DNA from: Nocardioides jiangsuensis
Lineage (GTDB): Bacteria; Actinomycetota; Actinomycetes; Propionibacteriales; Nocardioidaceae
Length of the DNA stretch: 64,000 nucleotides
Direction of reading: 5' to 3'
Assembly: GCF_019679455.1 (NCBI RefSeq)
Contig: NZ_JAIEZQ010000003.1
Span: forward strand, 434,001-498,000
A program made the translations under genes and the position numbers. The notes beneath the pieces were generated by a model. It saw only the letters and a list, made by a program, of their open reading frames with translations, was not told where the DNA came from and ran no database searches. Below, piece after piece: positions 9,804-18,313 of this stretch. The first letter of the stretch is position 1. Each line of letters starts with the position of its first letter.

Positions 9804-11075
9804 ATGACAGCAACCACACCGGACCACGGCGTCGAGGCCGCCGTACACCAGGTCGCCGGACGCGCCCGGGCCGCCGCCACCGAGCTCGCGCTGGCCACCC
9901 GTGCCCGCAAGGACGCCGCGCTGCACGCGATGGCGGACGCGCTCGTCGGCGCCGGCCCGGAGGTCCTCGCCGCCAACGCCGAGGACGTCGCCGCCGCCGA
10001 GGCCGCGGGAACCGCCACGGCGATCGTGGACCGGCTCCGGCTCGACGTGTCGCGGGTGGCCGCGATGGCCGAGGGGCTGCGCGACGTGGCCGGGCTGCCC
10101 GACCCGGTCGGTGAGGTGGTCCGCGGGTCCACGCTCGCGAACGGGCTGGAGCTGCGCCAGGTCCGGGTGCCGTTCGGGGTCATCGGGATCATCTACGAGG
10201 CCCGCCCGAACGTGACCGCCGACGCCGCCGGGATCTGCCTCAAGGCCGGCAACGCGGTGCTGCTCCGCGGCTCGTCGAGCGCGCTGCGCTCCAACACCGC
10301 GATCGTGGGCGTCCTGCGCCGCGCCGCCCGCGACTCCGGGCTGCCCGAGGACGTCGTCCAGCTGGTGCCGGGGGAGGGCCACGAGCCGGCCAAGGCGCTG
10401 ATGCGCGCGCGGGGGCTCGTCGACGTGCTCATCCCGCGGGGTGGCGCCGGGCTGATCCGGTCGGTGGTCGAGGAGTCCACGGTGCCGGTGATCGAGACCG
10501 GTGTCGGCAACTGCCACGTGTACGTCGACGCGGAGGCCGACCTCGAGCAGGCGGTCGCGATCGTGCTGAACGCGAAGACCCAGCGCACGTCCGTGTGCAA
10601 CGCCGCGGAGTCGCTGCTCGTGCACCGCGACGTCGCCGACGAGTTCCTGCCCCGGGTGGTCTCTGCGCTGCAGGAGGCCGGGGTCACCGTGCACGGCGAC
10701 GAGACGTTCGCGGCGTGCGACGGGGTGGTCCCCGCCACCGACGAGGACTACGGCCGGGAGTACCTCTCGCTCGACATCTCCGCGGCCGTCGTCCCCGACC
10801 TCGGCGCCGCGGTGGAGCACATCCGCCGCTACTCGTCCGGGCACAGTGACGCGATCGTCACCCGGTCGCAGCCGGCCGCCCGCCGGTTCGTCGCCGCGGT
10901 CGACTCGGCGGCGGTGCTCGTCAACGCCTCGACCCGGTTCACCGACGGCGGAGAGTTCGGCTTCGGCGCCGAGATCGGCATCTCGACCCAGAAGCTGCAC
11001 GCCCGGGGACCGATGGGGCTGCCGGAGATGACCTCCACGAAGTACGTGGTCACCGGCGATGGACACGTCCGCTGA
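9804..11075 (+). CDS. proA: Gamma-glutamyl phosphate reductase
   Basis: NADPH-dependent reduction of glutamyl-5-phosphate to glutamate semialdehyde, the second step of proline synthesis. It has 423 aa, the usual size, with an aldehyde dehydrogenase fold. The catalytic cysteine is C265 in [13 protein letters not shown]. The cofactor region shows [21 protein letters not shown] and the C-terminal part [21 protein letters not shown]. No ribosome binding site is seen before the ATG; instead a TAGGCT box 7 nt upstream suggests a leaderless transcript. Its end overlaps the next gene by 17 nt. Confidence 0.96.
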   Translation: MTATTPDHGVEAAVHQVAGRARAAATELALATRARKDAALHAMADALVGAGPEVLAANAEDVAAAEAAGTATAIVDRLRLDVSRVAAMAEGLRDVAGLPDPVGEVVRGSTLANGLELRQVRVPFGVIGIIYEARPNVTADAAGICLKAGNAVLLRGSSSALRSNTAIVGVLRRAARDSGLPEDVVQLVPGEGHEPAKALMRARGLVDVLIPRGGAGLIRSVVEESTVPVIETGVGNCHVYVDAEADLEQAVAIVLNAKTQRTSVCNAAESLLVHRDVADEFLPRVVSALQEAGVTVHGDETFAACDGVVPATDEDYGREYLSLDISAAVVPDLGAAVEHIRRYSSGHSDAIVTRSQPAARRFVAAVDSAAVLVNASTRFTDGGEFGFGAEIGISTQKLHARGPMGLPEMTSTKYVVTGDGHVR

Positions 11076-11673
11076 CGTCGAGTCACCCGATGTCTGGGCC
11101 GACCCGGCCCAGGAACGTCTCGGCACACCGGCCAACGTCGTCACCCTCGTCCGCACCGTCGCCTCGGTGGTCGTCGCCGGCGTCGCGGTCCGCGGGGACA
11201 GCCTGCCGCTGCTGCTGGTGGCGCTCGGGCTCTACTGGGCCGGCGACCTCCTCGACGGGGTGGTCGCCCGGGTGCTGCGCTGCGAGAGCCGGGTCGGCGC
11301 GGTGCTCGACATCCTGGCCGACCGGACCTGCGCGGCGGCGTTCTACGTGGGCCTGGTCTGGTACGACGCGGACCTGGTCTGGCCGGTGCTGGTGTACCTC
11401 GTCGAGTTCATGGTGGTCGACGCGTACCTGTCCCTGGCGTTCCTGTCCTGGCCGGTGCGCAGCCCCAACTACTTCTACGTCGTCGACCGGCCGCTGTGGC
11501 TGTGGAACTGGTCCAAGCCCGGCAAGGCGGCCAACTCCGCGATGTTCGCGGTGATCCTGCTGCTGACCGGCAACGTCCCGCTCGGGCTCGCGATCGCGAC
11601 CGCGCTGCTCGTGCTCAAGTGCGCCTCCCTGGTGCGGCTCATGCGGCTGGGTCTGCCCATCCCGGCGCACTGA
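11059..11673 (+). CDS. CDP-alcohol phosphatidyltransferase family protein
   Basis: Membrane enzyme that transfers a phosphatidyl group from CDP-diacylglycerol to an alcohol. It has 204 aa with several hydrophobic segments. The full signature D-x2-DG-x2-AR-x8-G-x3-D-x3-D is present in [13 protein letters not shown] followed by [14 protein letters not shown], so the active site looks intact. The substrate (glycerol phosphate, inositol phosphate or other) cannot be read from the sequence. The ATG at 11059 lies inside the end of proA, suggesting coupling. Confidence 0.85.
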   Translation: MDTSADVESPDVWADPAQERLGTPANVVTLVRTVASVVVAGVAVRGDSLPLLLVALGLYWAGDLLDGVVARVLRCESRVGAVLDILADRTCAAAFYVGLVWYDADLVWPVLVYLVEFMVVDAYLSLAFLSWPVRSPNYFYVVDRPLWLWNWSKPGKAANSAMFAVILLLTGNVPLGLAIATALLVLKCASLVRLMRLGLPIPAH

Positions 11674-11749
11674 GGGCGGGACGCGGTGGCTCGGCGGGGT
11701 GGGGCGGGCAGGACGCGACGGGTCGGCAGGGGACGGTAAGGTATGGCCC

Positions 11750-11902
11750 ATGTCGCTCACGTCCATGATCACGGCTGCCGCTGAGACCCACAGCAGCGAG
11801 CCTGCCATCCACCCGTACGCCGTCGGCGCCATCGTGCTGGGGATCCTGCTGGTCCTGCTCGTCGGTCTGCTGATGTTCGGCAAGGGCCGCGACCACGCCT
11901 GA
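11750..11902 (+). CDS. Small single-pass membrane protein
   Basis: A 50-aa protein. After about 23 polar residues comes one transmembrane segment ([20 protein letters not shown]), then a short basic tail GKGRDHA. The in-frame ATG at 11750 is preferred over one 51 bp upstream, because the upstream codons read as non-coding. It lies 26 bp before nadD on the same strand. No function is known to me. Confidence 0.7.
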   Translation: MSLTSMITAAAETHSSEPAIHPYAVGAIVLGILLVLLVGLLMFGKGRDHA

Positions 11903-11928
11903 CATGCGACCTGGGACGACGGACGCCG

Positions 11929-12582
11929 GTGACTGAGCTCGCTCGCCTGCCCCACGACGGCAGGCGCCGCATCGGAGTCATGGGCGGCACCTTCGACCCC
12001 ATCCACCACGGCCACCTCGTCGCCGCGAGCGAGGTGCAGGCCTGGTTCGACCTCGACGAGGTCGTCTTCGTGCCCACCGGCGAGCCGTGGCAGAAGGCGC
12101 ACCGCGAGGTGAGCGCGCCGGAGGACCGGTACCTGATGACGGTCATCGCGACCGCCTCCAACCCCCGGTTCTGGGTGTCCCGCGTCGACATCGACCGGGG
12201 CGGCCCGACGTACACCATCGACACGCTCCGCGACCTGAAGGAGCTCCTGCCCGACGCGGACCTGTACTTCATCACCGGTGCCGACGCGCTCGGGGAGATC
12301 TTCACCTGGCGGGCCGCGGGGGAGCTGTTCGAGCTCGCCCACTTCGTGGGCTGTACCCGCCCCGGCTACGAGATGGACCTGTCCACCCTCGAGGGGATCC
12401 CGCACGACGCCGTGACGATCGTCGAGATCCCGGCGCTCGCGATCTCCTCCACCGACTGCCGCAACCGCACCGCGCAGGGTGAGCCGGTCTGGTACCTCGT
12501 CCCCGACGGCGTGGTGCAGTACATCGGCAAGCACGCCCTCTACGCCACCGACCAGCCCGAATCCAAGCTAGGACTCACGTGA
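11929..12582 (+). CDS. nadD: Nicotinate-nucleotide adenylyltransferase
   Basis: Joins nicotinate mononucleotide to AMP from ATP, making deamido-NAD for NAD synthesis. It has 217 aa. The nucleotidyltransferase motif [12 protein letters not shown] is at residues 19-30 and the C-terminal substrate motif ISSTDCR replaces the usual ISST-x-IR. The GTG at 11929 starts the protein with 14 residues before the core. Its stop overlaps the rsfS GTG by 4 nt, a conserved pairing. Confidence 0.95.
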   Translation: MTELARLPHDGRRRIGVMGGTFDPIHHGHLVAASEVQAWFDLDEVVFVPTGEPWQKAHREVSAPEDRYLMTVIATASNPRFWVSRVDIDRGGPTYTIDTLRDLKELLPDADLYFITGADALGEIFTWRAAGELFELAHFVGCTRPGYEMDLSTLEGIPHDAVTIVEIPALAISSTDCRNRTAQGEPVWYLVPDGVVQYIGKHALYATDQPESKLGLT

Positions 12583-12959
12583 CCGCCACCGCCCACGCCC
12601 TCGAGCTCGTGCACGCCGCCGCCCAGGCTGCGTCGGACAAGCTCGCCGAGGACATCATCGCCTTCGACGTCTCCGACCAGCTCGTCATCACCGACGCCTT
12701 CGTGCTCTGCTCGGCCAGCAACGACCGGCAGGTCAAGGCGATCGTCGACGCCATCGAGGACAAGCTGCGCGAGCTCGGTGCCAAGCCGGTACGGCGCGAG
12801 GGCGAGCGCGACGGCCGCTGGGTCCTCATCGACTACGCGGAGATCGTCGTGCACGTCCAGCACGAGGAGGAGCGCTCCTTCTACGCCCTCGAGCGGCTGT
12901 GGCGCGACTGCCCGACCATCGAGCTGCCCGAGGCGGCCACCTCGGGGCGCGGGGAGTGA
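12579..12959 (+). CDS. rsfS: Ribosome silencing factor RsfS
   Basis: Binds L14 on the 50S subunit and blocks subunit joining under nutrient limitation. It has 126 aa, the usual length, with motifs [31 protein letters not shown] and the C-terminal [24 protein letters not shown]. It is coupled to nadD upstream and to the phosphatase downstream by GTGA overlaps at both ends, forming a tight three-gene unit. Confidence 0.95.
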   Translation: MTATAHALELVHAAAQAASDKLAEDIIAFDVSDQLVITDAFVLCSASNDRQVKAIVDAIEDKLRELGAKPVRREGERDGRWVLIDYAEIVVHVQHEEERSFYALERLWRDCPTIELPEAATSGRGE

Positions 12960-13588
12960 CCGCGCGTCGGCTGGTGCTGCTTCGGCACGGGCAGACCTCG
13001 TGGAACGAGGCCGGCCGCGCGCAGGGCCACGCCGACATCTCGCTCGACGCCACCGGCCACGCCCAGGCGGCTGCGGCGGCGCCGTACCTCGCCGCCGTGC
13101 GGCCGGTGGCGCTGTGGAGCTCCGACCTCGCCCGCGCCCGGGAGACGTGCGGCTACGTCGCCGAGGCGGCCGGGTTGTCGGTCAAGCACGACGAGCGGCT
13201 CCGCGAGTTCGACGTGGGGGTGCGCCAGGGGCTGACCCTGGACGAGTTCGCGGTCCGGTTCCCCGACGAGCACGCGCAGTGGGTCGCCGGCGACCAGCCG
13301 ATGCCGGTGGCGGGCGGGGAGACGGCGGGCGACGTGTGCGCCCGGATGATGCCGGTGCTGCGCGAGTGCCTCGACTCCCTCGACGCGGGGGAGACCGGGG
13401 TGGTCGTCGGGCACGGCGCATCGCTCAAGGTCGGCCTCCTCGGCCTGCTCGGCTGGGACATCGACGGCCACCGCGACCTCGTGGTGCTCGACAACTGCGG
13501 CTGGGCCACGGTCGAGCGGCGCGCGGGTGACGAGCGCATCCGTCTGGCCGGCTACAACGAGAAGGTGCTCCGAAGCGCCGCCATCTAG
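12956..13588 (+). CDS. Histidine phosphatase family protein
   Basis: A 210-aa phosphoglycerate-mutase-like phosphatase. It has the catalytic LLRHGQTSWNEAGRAQGHADISLD near the N-terminus and the second histidine in VVGHGASLKVGL. The specificity of this branch cannot be read from sequence. The GTG at 12956 overlaps the rsfS stop by 4 nt, and an earlier in-frame codon inside rsfS is less likely. In many actinobacteria a phosphatase of this type follows rsfS, so co-expression is conserved. Confidence 0.9.
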   Translation: MTARRLVLLRHGQTSWNEAGRAQGHADISLDATGHAQAAAAAPYLAAVRPVALWSSDLARARETCGYVAEAAGLSVKHDERLREFDVGVRQGLTLDEFAVRFPDEHAQWVAGDQPMPVAGGETAGDVCARMMPVLRECLDSLDAGETGVVVGHGASLKVGLLGLLGWDIDGHRDLVVLDNCGWATVERRAGDERIRLAGYNEKVLRSAAI

Positions 13589-13602
13589 GGGAGGATGGAG
13601 CC

Positions 13603-14082
13603 ATGAACGCGAGCATCGGTGATGTCACCAGGCGGGTCGTGTGCAACGGCGGTGTGGTGGTCGGTGACGACGGCTCCTCCGGCGCCGAGGAGGCGCTTCG
13701 GTTCGCCCTCGAGGAGGCGCGCCGCCGGGAGACCACGCTGCACGTGGTGCGCGCCTGGTCGATCATGAGCACCGCGCGGCCGATCGACGTACCGCAGGGC
13801 ATCGCCGCCTCCCTGGAGGAGTACGAGGCGACCGCGTTGTCCGACGAGCAGAAGCGCGTCGCGCAGCTGCTCGGGGAGGACCACGGAGTCGAGGTCGAGG
13901 TGCACGCCGTGCACGCGCCCGCGGTGCAGGCCCTGATCGAGGCGTCCGAGTCCGCCGACGTCGTCGTGGTCGGCTCGCGCGGCCTGGGCGGGTTCCGCAG
14001 CCTGGTGCTCGGCTCGGTCGCCGAGCAGGTGCTCCGGCACGCCGCCGGGCCCGTGATCGTCGTACGCCACAAGGCCTCCTGA
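13603..14082 (+). CDS. Universal stress protein, UspA family
   Basis: A 159-aa single-domain Usp protein. The ATP-binding signature G-x2-G-x9-G-S is present in GSRGLGGFRSLVLGS, followed by VAEQVLRHAAGPVIVV, so it is the nucleotide-binding type. The N-terminus VVVGDDGSSGAEEALRFALEEA is canonical. The ATG at 13603 has GGGGAGG upstream at a suitable distance. It lies 14 bp after the phosphatase and could share its transcript. Confidence 0.92.
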   Translation: MNASIGDVTRRVVCNGGVVVGDDGSSGAEEALRFALEEARRRETTLHVVRAWSIMSTARPIDVPQGIAASLEEYEATALSDEQKRVAQLLGEDHGVEVEVHAVHAPAVQALIEASESADVVVVGSRGLGGFRSLVLGSVAEQVLRHAAGPVIVVRHKAS

Positions 14083-14126
14083 CACGGGAGGTACCCCTCG
14101 ATTTCGCATCCGAGGGGGCTGTTGGC

Positions 14127-14132
14127 TAAGAT
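14127..14132 (+). promoter_or_regulatory. -10 box TAAGAT of tRNA-Ala
   Basis: TAAGAT lies 29 bp before the mature tRNA 5' end, predicting a 5' leader of about 23 nt. No good -35 is visible. Confidence 0.5.
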
Positions 14133-14161
14133 TCCCGAGTTGCCTGACCGAGTCGGGCGGC

Positions 14162-14237
14162 GGGGCTGTGGCGCAGCTGGTAGCGCACCTCCATGGCATG
14201 GAGGGGGTCAGGGGTTCGAGTCCCCTCAGCTCCACCA
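14162..14237 (+). tRNA. tRNA-Ala (anticodon GGC)
   Basis: A 76-nt cloverleaf with encoded CCA (14235-14237). The acceptor stem includes the G3-U70 pair that identifies alanine tRNAs. The anticodon GGC is at 14195-14197 in the loop ATGGCAT, and the T arm contains GGTTCGAGTCC. It reads GCC codons, very common in this GC-rich genome. Confidence 0.97.
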
Positions 14238-14242
14238 ACACG

Positions 14243-14273
14243 GAAAGCCGGTTCTCACGGAGAGCCGGCTTTC
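14243..14273 (+). terminator. Hairpin terminator after tRNA-Ala
   Basis: A 14-bp stem (14243-14256 with 14260-14273, one G-U pair) with a 3-nt loop, 5 bp after the tRNA. The tract after it is GTCGTTCTC, only partly U-rich. Confidence 0.7.
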
Positions 14274-14323
14274 GTCGTTCTCGGTGAGCCGCCGCCTGGC
14301 CGGAGGCCCCTCGCGGTCGCTGC

Positions 14324-14830
14324 TCAGCCGGTGTACGGCGACGGCCCGCCCGGCATCTGCGCGAGGAGCTCACGACCCCGCTGCGCGAGCTTGTGCTCGA
14401 CGAGCACCTCGTACTTGGTCGCCACCACCTGGCTCACCGAGGTGAAGTCGCGGCGGCCGCGGGTTGCGGCGTACCCGACCAGCGCCCAGATCAGCCCGAA
14501 CAGCGCCCCGAACAGCGCGGTGGAGAGGACCACCGGAAGCGTCTCGCCGGTGCCGAAGACTGCGAACACCAGCCCGATGAACAGGCCGAGCCACAGACCG
14601 GAGAGCATGCCGCCGACCGCCACCCGTCCGGTGGTGAGCCGCCCCGTGACCCGCTCGACCTGCTTGAGGTCGGTGCCGACGATCATGCAGTTCTCCACGG
14701 GGAACTCGTGGTCGGAGAGGTGGTCCACCGCGCGCTGCGCGTCGGCGTACGCGTCGTACACCCCGACGGACATCGGGAACTCCAGCGCCAGCGCGGCGCG
14801 GGACCCGGGAAGGTTCGCCTGGTTGTTCAT
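14324..14830 (-). CDS. General stress protein 17M-like membrane protein
   Basis: A 168-aa protein. Residues 20-65 match the start of the YflT/general stress domain (SVGVYDAYADAQRAVDHLSD, then CMIVGTDLKQVERV). It is followed by a glycine-rich pair of membrane segments (LWLGLFIGLVFAVFG and ALFGALFGLIWALVGYA) and a basic C-terminus. The ATG at 14830 gives MNNQANLPG. A CACGAT box at 14837-14842 would place the transcript start on this ATG. Its biochemical role is unknown; family members are stress-induced. Confidence 0.75.
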   Translation of the reverse strand: MNNQANLPGSRAALALEFPMSVGVYDAYADAQRAVDHLSDHEFPVENCMIVGTDLKQVERVTGRLTTGRVAVGGMLSGLWLGLFIGLVFAVFGTGETLPVVLSTALFGALFGLIWALVGYAATRGRRDFTSVSQVVATKYEVLVEHKLAQRGRELLAQMPGGPSPYTG

Positions 14831-14908
14831 GCCCCCATCGTGGCAGCAGGGTCCACTCGCGCGAAGGCCGCGCGCGGGCTCGGCTCGACACGCCTCGACG
14901 GGCCCACG

Positions 14909-14914
14909 TAGCGT
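14909..14914 (+). promoter_or_regulatory. -10 box TAGCGT of the GyrI-like gene
   Basis: The predicted transcript start is 14921, one nt before the ATG, so the mRNA would be essentially leaderless. Confidence 0.45.
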
Positions 14915-14921
14915 GCGCCTC

Positions 14922-15368
14922 ATGACGGGGACCCGGACAGAGCACCTGACGAGCGCGCTCGGCGCCGTGACACGGGTGGCACGCGACGACCTGCCCATCA
15001 TGTACCTCGACGTCGCCTTCGACGTCGAGGCGATCCAGGCGGGCTGGCCGGCGTTCGAGTCCCGGTTCACCTCGCTGCGCGGACGCAAGATGATGGCCGT
15101 GGTCTTCCCCGAGCAGGGCATCTACCGGCTCGCCACCGCGATGCGCGACGAGGACGACCCGGACGCGCTCGGCCTCGACATGGGCGCGCTGCCCGGCGGG
15201 GCCTACCTCCGGCTCGCGCTCGTGGGCGAGGCGCCGCGGGTCTACCGCGACATCGGGCCCGCCTTCGACGCGCTGCACGGGCTGGGGGAGTACGACGCCT
15301 CCCGGCCCTCGATCGAGCTCTACCGCCGCCACGGTGAGGTCGACTGCCTGATGCCGGTCCTCGGCTGA
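14922..15368 (+). CDS. GyrI-like small-molecule-binding domain protein
   Basis: A 148-aa protein resembling stand-alone GyrI-like (SHS2 duplicate) effector-binding proteins. The pattern is ARDDLPIMYLDVAFDVEAIQ, then KMMAVVFPEQGIYRLATAM and GGAYLRLALVGEAPRVYRDI, and an acidic residue in the C-terminal IELYRRHGEVDCLMPV. It has no DNA-binding domain. The ligand is unknown. It is divergent from the stress protein gene and convergent with the next gene. Confidence 0.55.
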   Translation: MTGTRTEHLTSALGAVTRVARDDLPIMYLDVAFDVEAIQAGWPAFESRFTSLRGRKMMAVVFPEQGIYRLATAMRDEDDPDALGLDMGALPGGAYLRLALVGEAPRVYRDIGPAFDALHGLGEYDASRPSIELYRRHGEVDCLMPVLG

Positions 15369-15400
15369 CCGGACGCGGAGGCTGCGCGACCTAGGTGTAC

Positions 15401-16120
15401 CTAGGCGGGGTTCCGGGGGAGCAGCCGGTCCCAGCCGTCGACCAGGTCCAGGTTGGCCACGACCGGGAGCCGGACCGGGTAGGTGATGCCGACGAGCTCC
15501 CAGAAGCGGGTGAAGCTCCACGGGTCCGCGGGGTCCTCCCGATCCTCCGGGGGGTGCCGGTCGGCGTGCTGTCTGCGCCCCGGCCACCAGATGCGGATGC
15601 CGCGCGCGGGGATCTCCTCGACCTCGGCGTCGACGTCGTCGGCCTCTTCGGGTCCGGCCTGGCGGAAGTGGGTCGCGACGTCCGCGACGGGGACGCCGAA
15701 CACGGCTGCGACCGTCGCCGGGTCACCCGCCCACGCGCGCGCCACCGACTCGACCTCGCCGAGGTGCCGGGCGAGCGCCAGCGGGTAGGAGGCGAACCTG
15801 TCCAGCACGGTGCCGGCGCGGAGCAGGTGGTGCGACCAGCCGTCGTTGCCGGCGAGGCCGACCGCGCTGACCACGGTGTCGAGACGTTCCGACAGGGCAC
15901 GGCAGATGGCCACGTCGTACAGGTTGAAGTACTCCGGCCACAGCACCCCGGTCCAGCCGTCGAGCGGTTCGAAGACGTCGATGGTGGCGGGGCTCAGCGG
16001 ACGCCCCACGTCGGACACCGAGGTGGTGACGCCGTGCTCGCGCAGGTACGCGGTGATGCCGTCCACCAGGTCGCACGCGGCCACGTCGCGGAACGCCGAC
16101 ACCGTCAGGTAATGCCCCAT
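15401..16120 (-). CDS. Hypothetical protein
   Basis: A 239-aa soluble protein I do not recognise. Its first 75 residues (MGHYLTVSAFRDVAACDLVD, then LSPATIDVFEPLDGWTGVLWP) resemble small domains found in actinobacterial proteins of unknown function. The middle part is Ala-rich and the last 60 residues contain many Trp and Pro (IRIWWPGRRQHAD, then PWSFTRFWELVG). There is no signal peptide or membrane segment. A TAGGGT box at 16129-16134 predicts a 1-2 nt leader. Confidence 0.65.
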   Translation of the reverse strand: MGHYLTVSAFRDVAACDLVDGITAYLREHGVTTSVSDVGRPLSPATIDVFEPLDGWTGVLWPEYFNLYDVAICRALSERLDTVVSAVGLAGNDGWSHHLLRAGTVLDRFASYPLALARHLGEVESVARAWAGDPATVAAVFGVPVADVATHFRQAGPEEADDVDAEVEEIPARGIRIWWPGRRQHADRHPPEDREDPADPWSFTRFWELVGITYPVRLPVVANLDLVDGWDRLLPRNPA

Positions 16121-16128
16121 GCCCGCGC

Positions 16129-16134
16129 ACCCTA
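16129..16134 (-). promoter_or_regulatory. -10 box TAGGGT of the 15401-16120 gene
   Basis: On the minus strand the predicted start is 16122, two nt before the ATG at 16120. Confidence 0.4.
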
Positions 16135-16192
16135 GCCCCCCGCGGCCTCGCGGACAGCCGAACCGCGGGACGTGGCGGCGTCGGGACGCGGG

Positions 16193-16648
16193 TCAGCGCT
16201 TGGCCGAGCGGACCTTGGCGACCGCCACCGCGATGAGCAGACCGAGCAGGAGCACGAGCAGGAGGACGGGAGACAGCACGGCCAGCAGCACGAGCGCGAC
16301 CACCGCGGCCACGATGGCGGCCTTGACCTTGCTTCCGCCGCCGGACCAGGCTCCCTTGACCGCCGCCCAGACGGGGTTCTTGCCCTGCAGGCCGGCCTGG
16401 ACGCCGCTGACCGCGGCCTGCTGCTTCGCCCCACCGCCGGTGACACCCTCGGCCACGTCCGCGAGGCCGGAGGACGCGGCTTCGACGGTGCTCTCGGCCA
16501 CCCCGGTGAGCTTGCCTCCCAGGGCGTCGATCTTCTGCGACACCTTGGCCGCCGCGAACTCGAGCGCGGTGCTCAGCACGTGGCGGAACGCGGCGCCGGG
16601 GCTCGCCGTGGAGTCGGTCGTCGCAGGGTCGGCGTGGTGTGCAGTCAT
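16193..16648 (-). CDS. Putative membrane protein with long C-terminal hydrophobic segment
   Basis: A 151-aa protein. Residues 1-110 are Ala/Gly/Ser/Thr-rich and polar with amphipathic stretches. Residues 112-145 are one very long hydrophobic region (VALVLLAVLSPVLLLVLLLG), enough for one or two membrane passes, ending in the basic VRSAKR. The ATG at 16648 follows a GAGGAAG ribosome binding site. No family recognised. Confidence 0.65.
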   Translation of the reverse strand: MTAHHADPATTDSTASPGAAFRHVLSTALEFAAAKVSQKIDALGGKLTGVAESTVEAASSGLADVAEGVTGGGAKQQAAVSGVQAGLQGKNPVWAAVKGAWSGGGSKVKAAIVAAVVALVLLAVLSPVLLLVLLLGLLIAVAVAKVRSAKR

Positions 16649-16772
16649 GTGATCACTTCCTCGGTTCGACCGTACCCGTCGGCCGGCGCCCTACCCGTCC
16701 TTCCCGGTGCGGACGACATCCGACCCGGCTCAGGGTCGAGGTCCCCCCTGCCCAGGCATCGTGGGTGGCCGC

Positions 16773-17135
16773 TCACTCCCACCAGAGCGTCTCGCCGAGC
16801 ACGACGACGACCAGCAGGGCCGGGAACAAGGACAGCGGGAGCCACAGCAGCGCCCACTGTTCGTGCCTGACCTTGGCGACGACCGCGAGCGCGAAGGCCG
16901 CGAGAGACGCGACCAACCCGCCGAGCAGCGCCACCGCGCCGAGGAGACCGACCCAGGTGTCCTCGGTGGCACCCACGCCACCCACGGCCAGCGCCACCGC
17001 GAAGATCGTGTACGACACCGCGATCACGGCCGCGACCGCAGCCGCGAGCCCGACTGCCCACCGGGCCGGGCGGGAGTGCCCGTCGGCGGGACCTGCGGGG
17101 CTGCGGGCGGGTCCTGGCACGGGTTCGGCTGTCAT
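16773..17135 (-). CDS. Three-pass membrane protein of unknown function
   Basis: A 120-aa protein with a polar N-terminus of 28 residues and three predicted membrane segments (AVGLAAAVAAVIAVSYTIFA; LLGAVALLGGLVASLAAFAL; ALLWLPLSLFPALLVVVVLG). The ATG at 17135 is preferred over a GTG at 17144, because the AGAGAGG ribosome binding site at 17145-17151 would abut the latter with no spacing. No function can be assigned. Confidence 0.65.
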   Translation of the reverse strand: MTAEPVPGPARSPAGPADGHSRPARWAVGLAAAVAAVIAVSYTIFAVALAVGGVGATEDTWVGLLGAVALLGGLVASLAAFALAVVAKVRHEQWALLWLPLSLFPALLVVVVLGETLWWE

Positions 17136-17243
17136 CGAGCTCACCTCTCTCGCGAACCCCCGGTTCCTCGTGGCTCGATCGTCCCATCGCCGCCCGGTCG
17201 GGAGCAGAGGACAACGGCCCCCGTTCCGCCAGGTGCGGCGCGG

Positions 17244-18005
17244 TCAGGTGATCGTCATGCCGCCGTCGACCGCGAGGGTCTGCCCGGTCACGTAGCCACC
17301 GGCGTCGCTGGCGAGGAAGACCAGGGCCGCGGCGAGCTCGCGGGCGTCGCCCTTGCGGCCGGCGGGGATCCGCGGCGCCATCGAGTCCAGGTAGCCCTCG
17401 GGGTACTGGTCGGTCATCTCCGAGGCGAAGAATCCCGGCGCCAGCGCGTTGACCCGGATCCGCTTGCGGCCGGTCCACTGCTGGGCGAGGTCGCGGGTCA
17501 GCCCGATCAGGCCGGCCTTGCTCGCGGCGTACGCGGCCTGGGGGAGTCCCGCGGTGGTGATCCCCAGGACGCTGCTGATGTTGACGATGCTGCTGCCCGG
17601 CCCCATCACCCGGCCGCACTCCTGGGCCATCCAGTAGCAGCCGTTGAGGTTCACGTCGACGACCGAGCGGAACTGCTCCGGGGTCTCCCTGGTCGCGGGC
17701 ACCGCGGTGCCGAGCCCGGCGTTGTTGACCAGGACGTCGACCCGGCCGAAGGCCGCCATCGTCTCCTCGACGAGCCGGCGGCAGTCCTCGGGCTCCGCGA
17801 CGTCGGTGCGGACCGTGATCGCGCGGCGACCGGCCGCCTCGACCAGCTCCCGGGTCTCGTCGAGCCGCTCCACGCGGCGCGCGCCGAGCGCCACGTCGGC
17901 CCCGGCCTCGGCGAGGGCCTGCGCGAAGGCCACCCCCAGCCCGGACGACGCCCCGGTGACCACGGCCACCTTGCCGTCGAGGCGGAACATGTCGAGGACG
18001 CTCAT
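17244..18005 (-). CDS. SDR family oxidoreductase (FabG-like)
   Basis: A 253-aa classical short-chain dehydrogenase. It has the cofactor motif TGASSGLG near residue 18, NNAG near 93, the catalytic Ser of NISSVLG and the Y-x3-K pair in AAYAASKAGL, and ends GYVTGQTLAVDGG as in 3-oxoacyl-ACP-reductase-like members. Two adjacent ATGs exist (18008 and 18005); AAGGAG at 18011-18016 favours the inner one. The gene is last in a minus-strand run with galE, galE and a zinc-ribbon gene, linked by short overlaps. The substrate is unknown. Confidence 0.85.
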   Translation of the reverse strand: MSVLDMFRLDGKVAVVTGASSGLGVAFAQALAEAGADVALGARRVERLDETRELVEAAGRRAITVRTDVAEPEDCRRLVEETMAAFGRVDVLVNNAGLGTAVPATRETPEQFRSVVDVNLNGCYWMAQECGRVMGPGSSIVNISSVLGITTAGLPQAAYAASKAGLIGLTRDLAQQWTGRKRIRVNALAPGFFASEMTDQYPEGYLDSMAPRIPAGRKGDARELAAALVFLASDAGGYVTGQTLAVDGGMTIT

Positions 18006-18313
18006 CATTCTCCTTCGAAGGGACGGAGCTGGACGACCACGCCGCCGTACCGGGCCTCGTCGGCCCAGCAGCGGTTGCCGTCGACGTACACGAGGTGGGT
18101 GACCGTCACCTCGGCGGCGAGGGACTGGTCGTCGGCGTACCGGGCGGCGAACCCACCCGTCTCGCTGGTGTTGCCCAGCACCACCCGCCGACCGCCCTCG
18201 TCGGTGGCACGCGCGACGCACTCGCGGCACAGGTAGCCGGGGTAGTGGGGGACCGCCGGCTGCTCGCGGCCGCACACGGGGCAGGTCACCAGGTCGAGGG
18301 ACACGTCGGTCAC
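18005..18313 (-). CDS. Zinc-ribbon-like small protein
   Basis: A 102-aa protein beginning with a likely zinc ribbon: CPVCG near residue 9 and CRECV near 27. The rest (GRRVVLGNTSETGGFAARY; HLVYVDGNRCWADEARYGGV) is a small soluble domain I do not recognise. The GTG at 18313 overlaps the galE stop (GTGA), and its own stop touches the start of the SDR gene. It is therefore translationally coupled on both sides, which suggests a joint role with the sugar-epimerase genes. Confidence 0.65.
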   Translation of the reverse strand: MTDVSLDLVTCPVCGREQPAVPHYPGYLCRECVARATDEGGRRVVLGNTSETGGFAARYADDQSLAAEVTVTHLVYVDGNRCWADEARYGGVVVQLRPFEGE

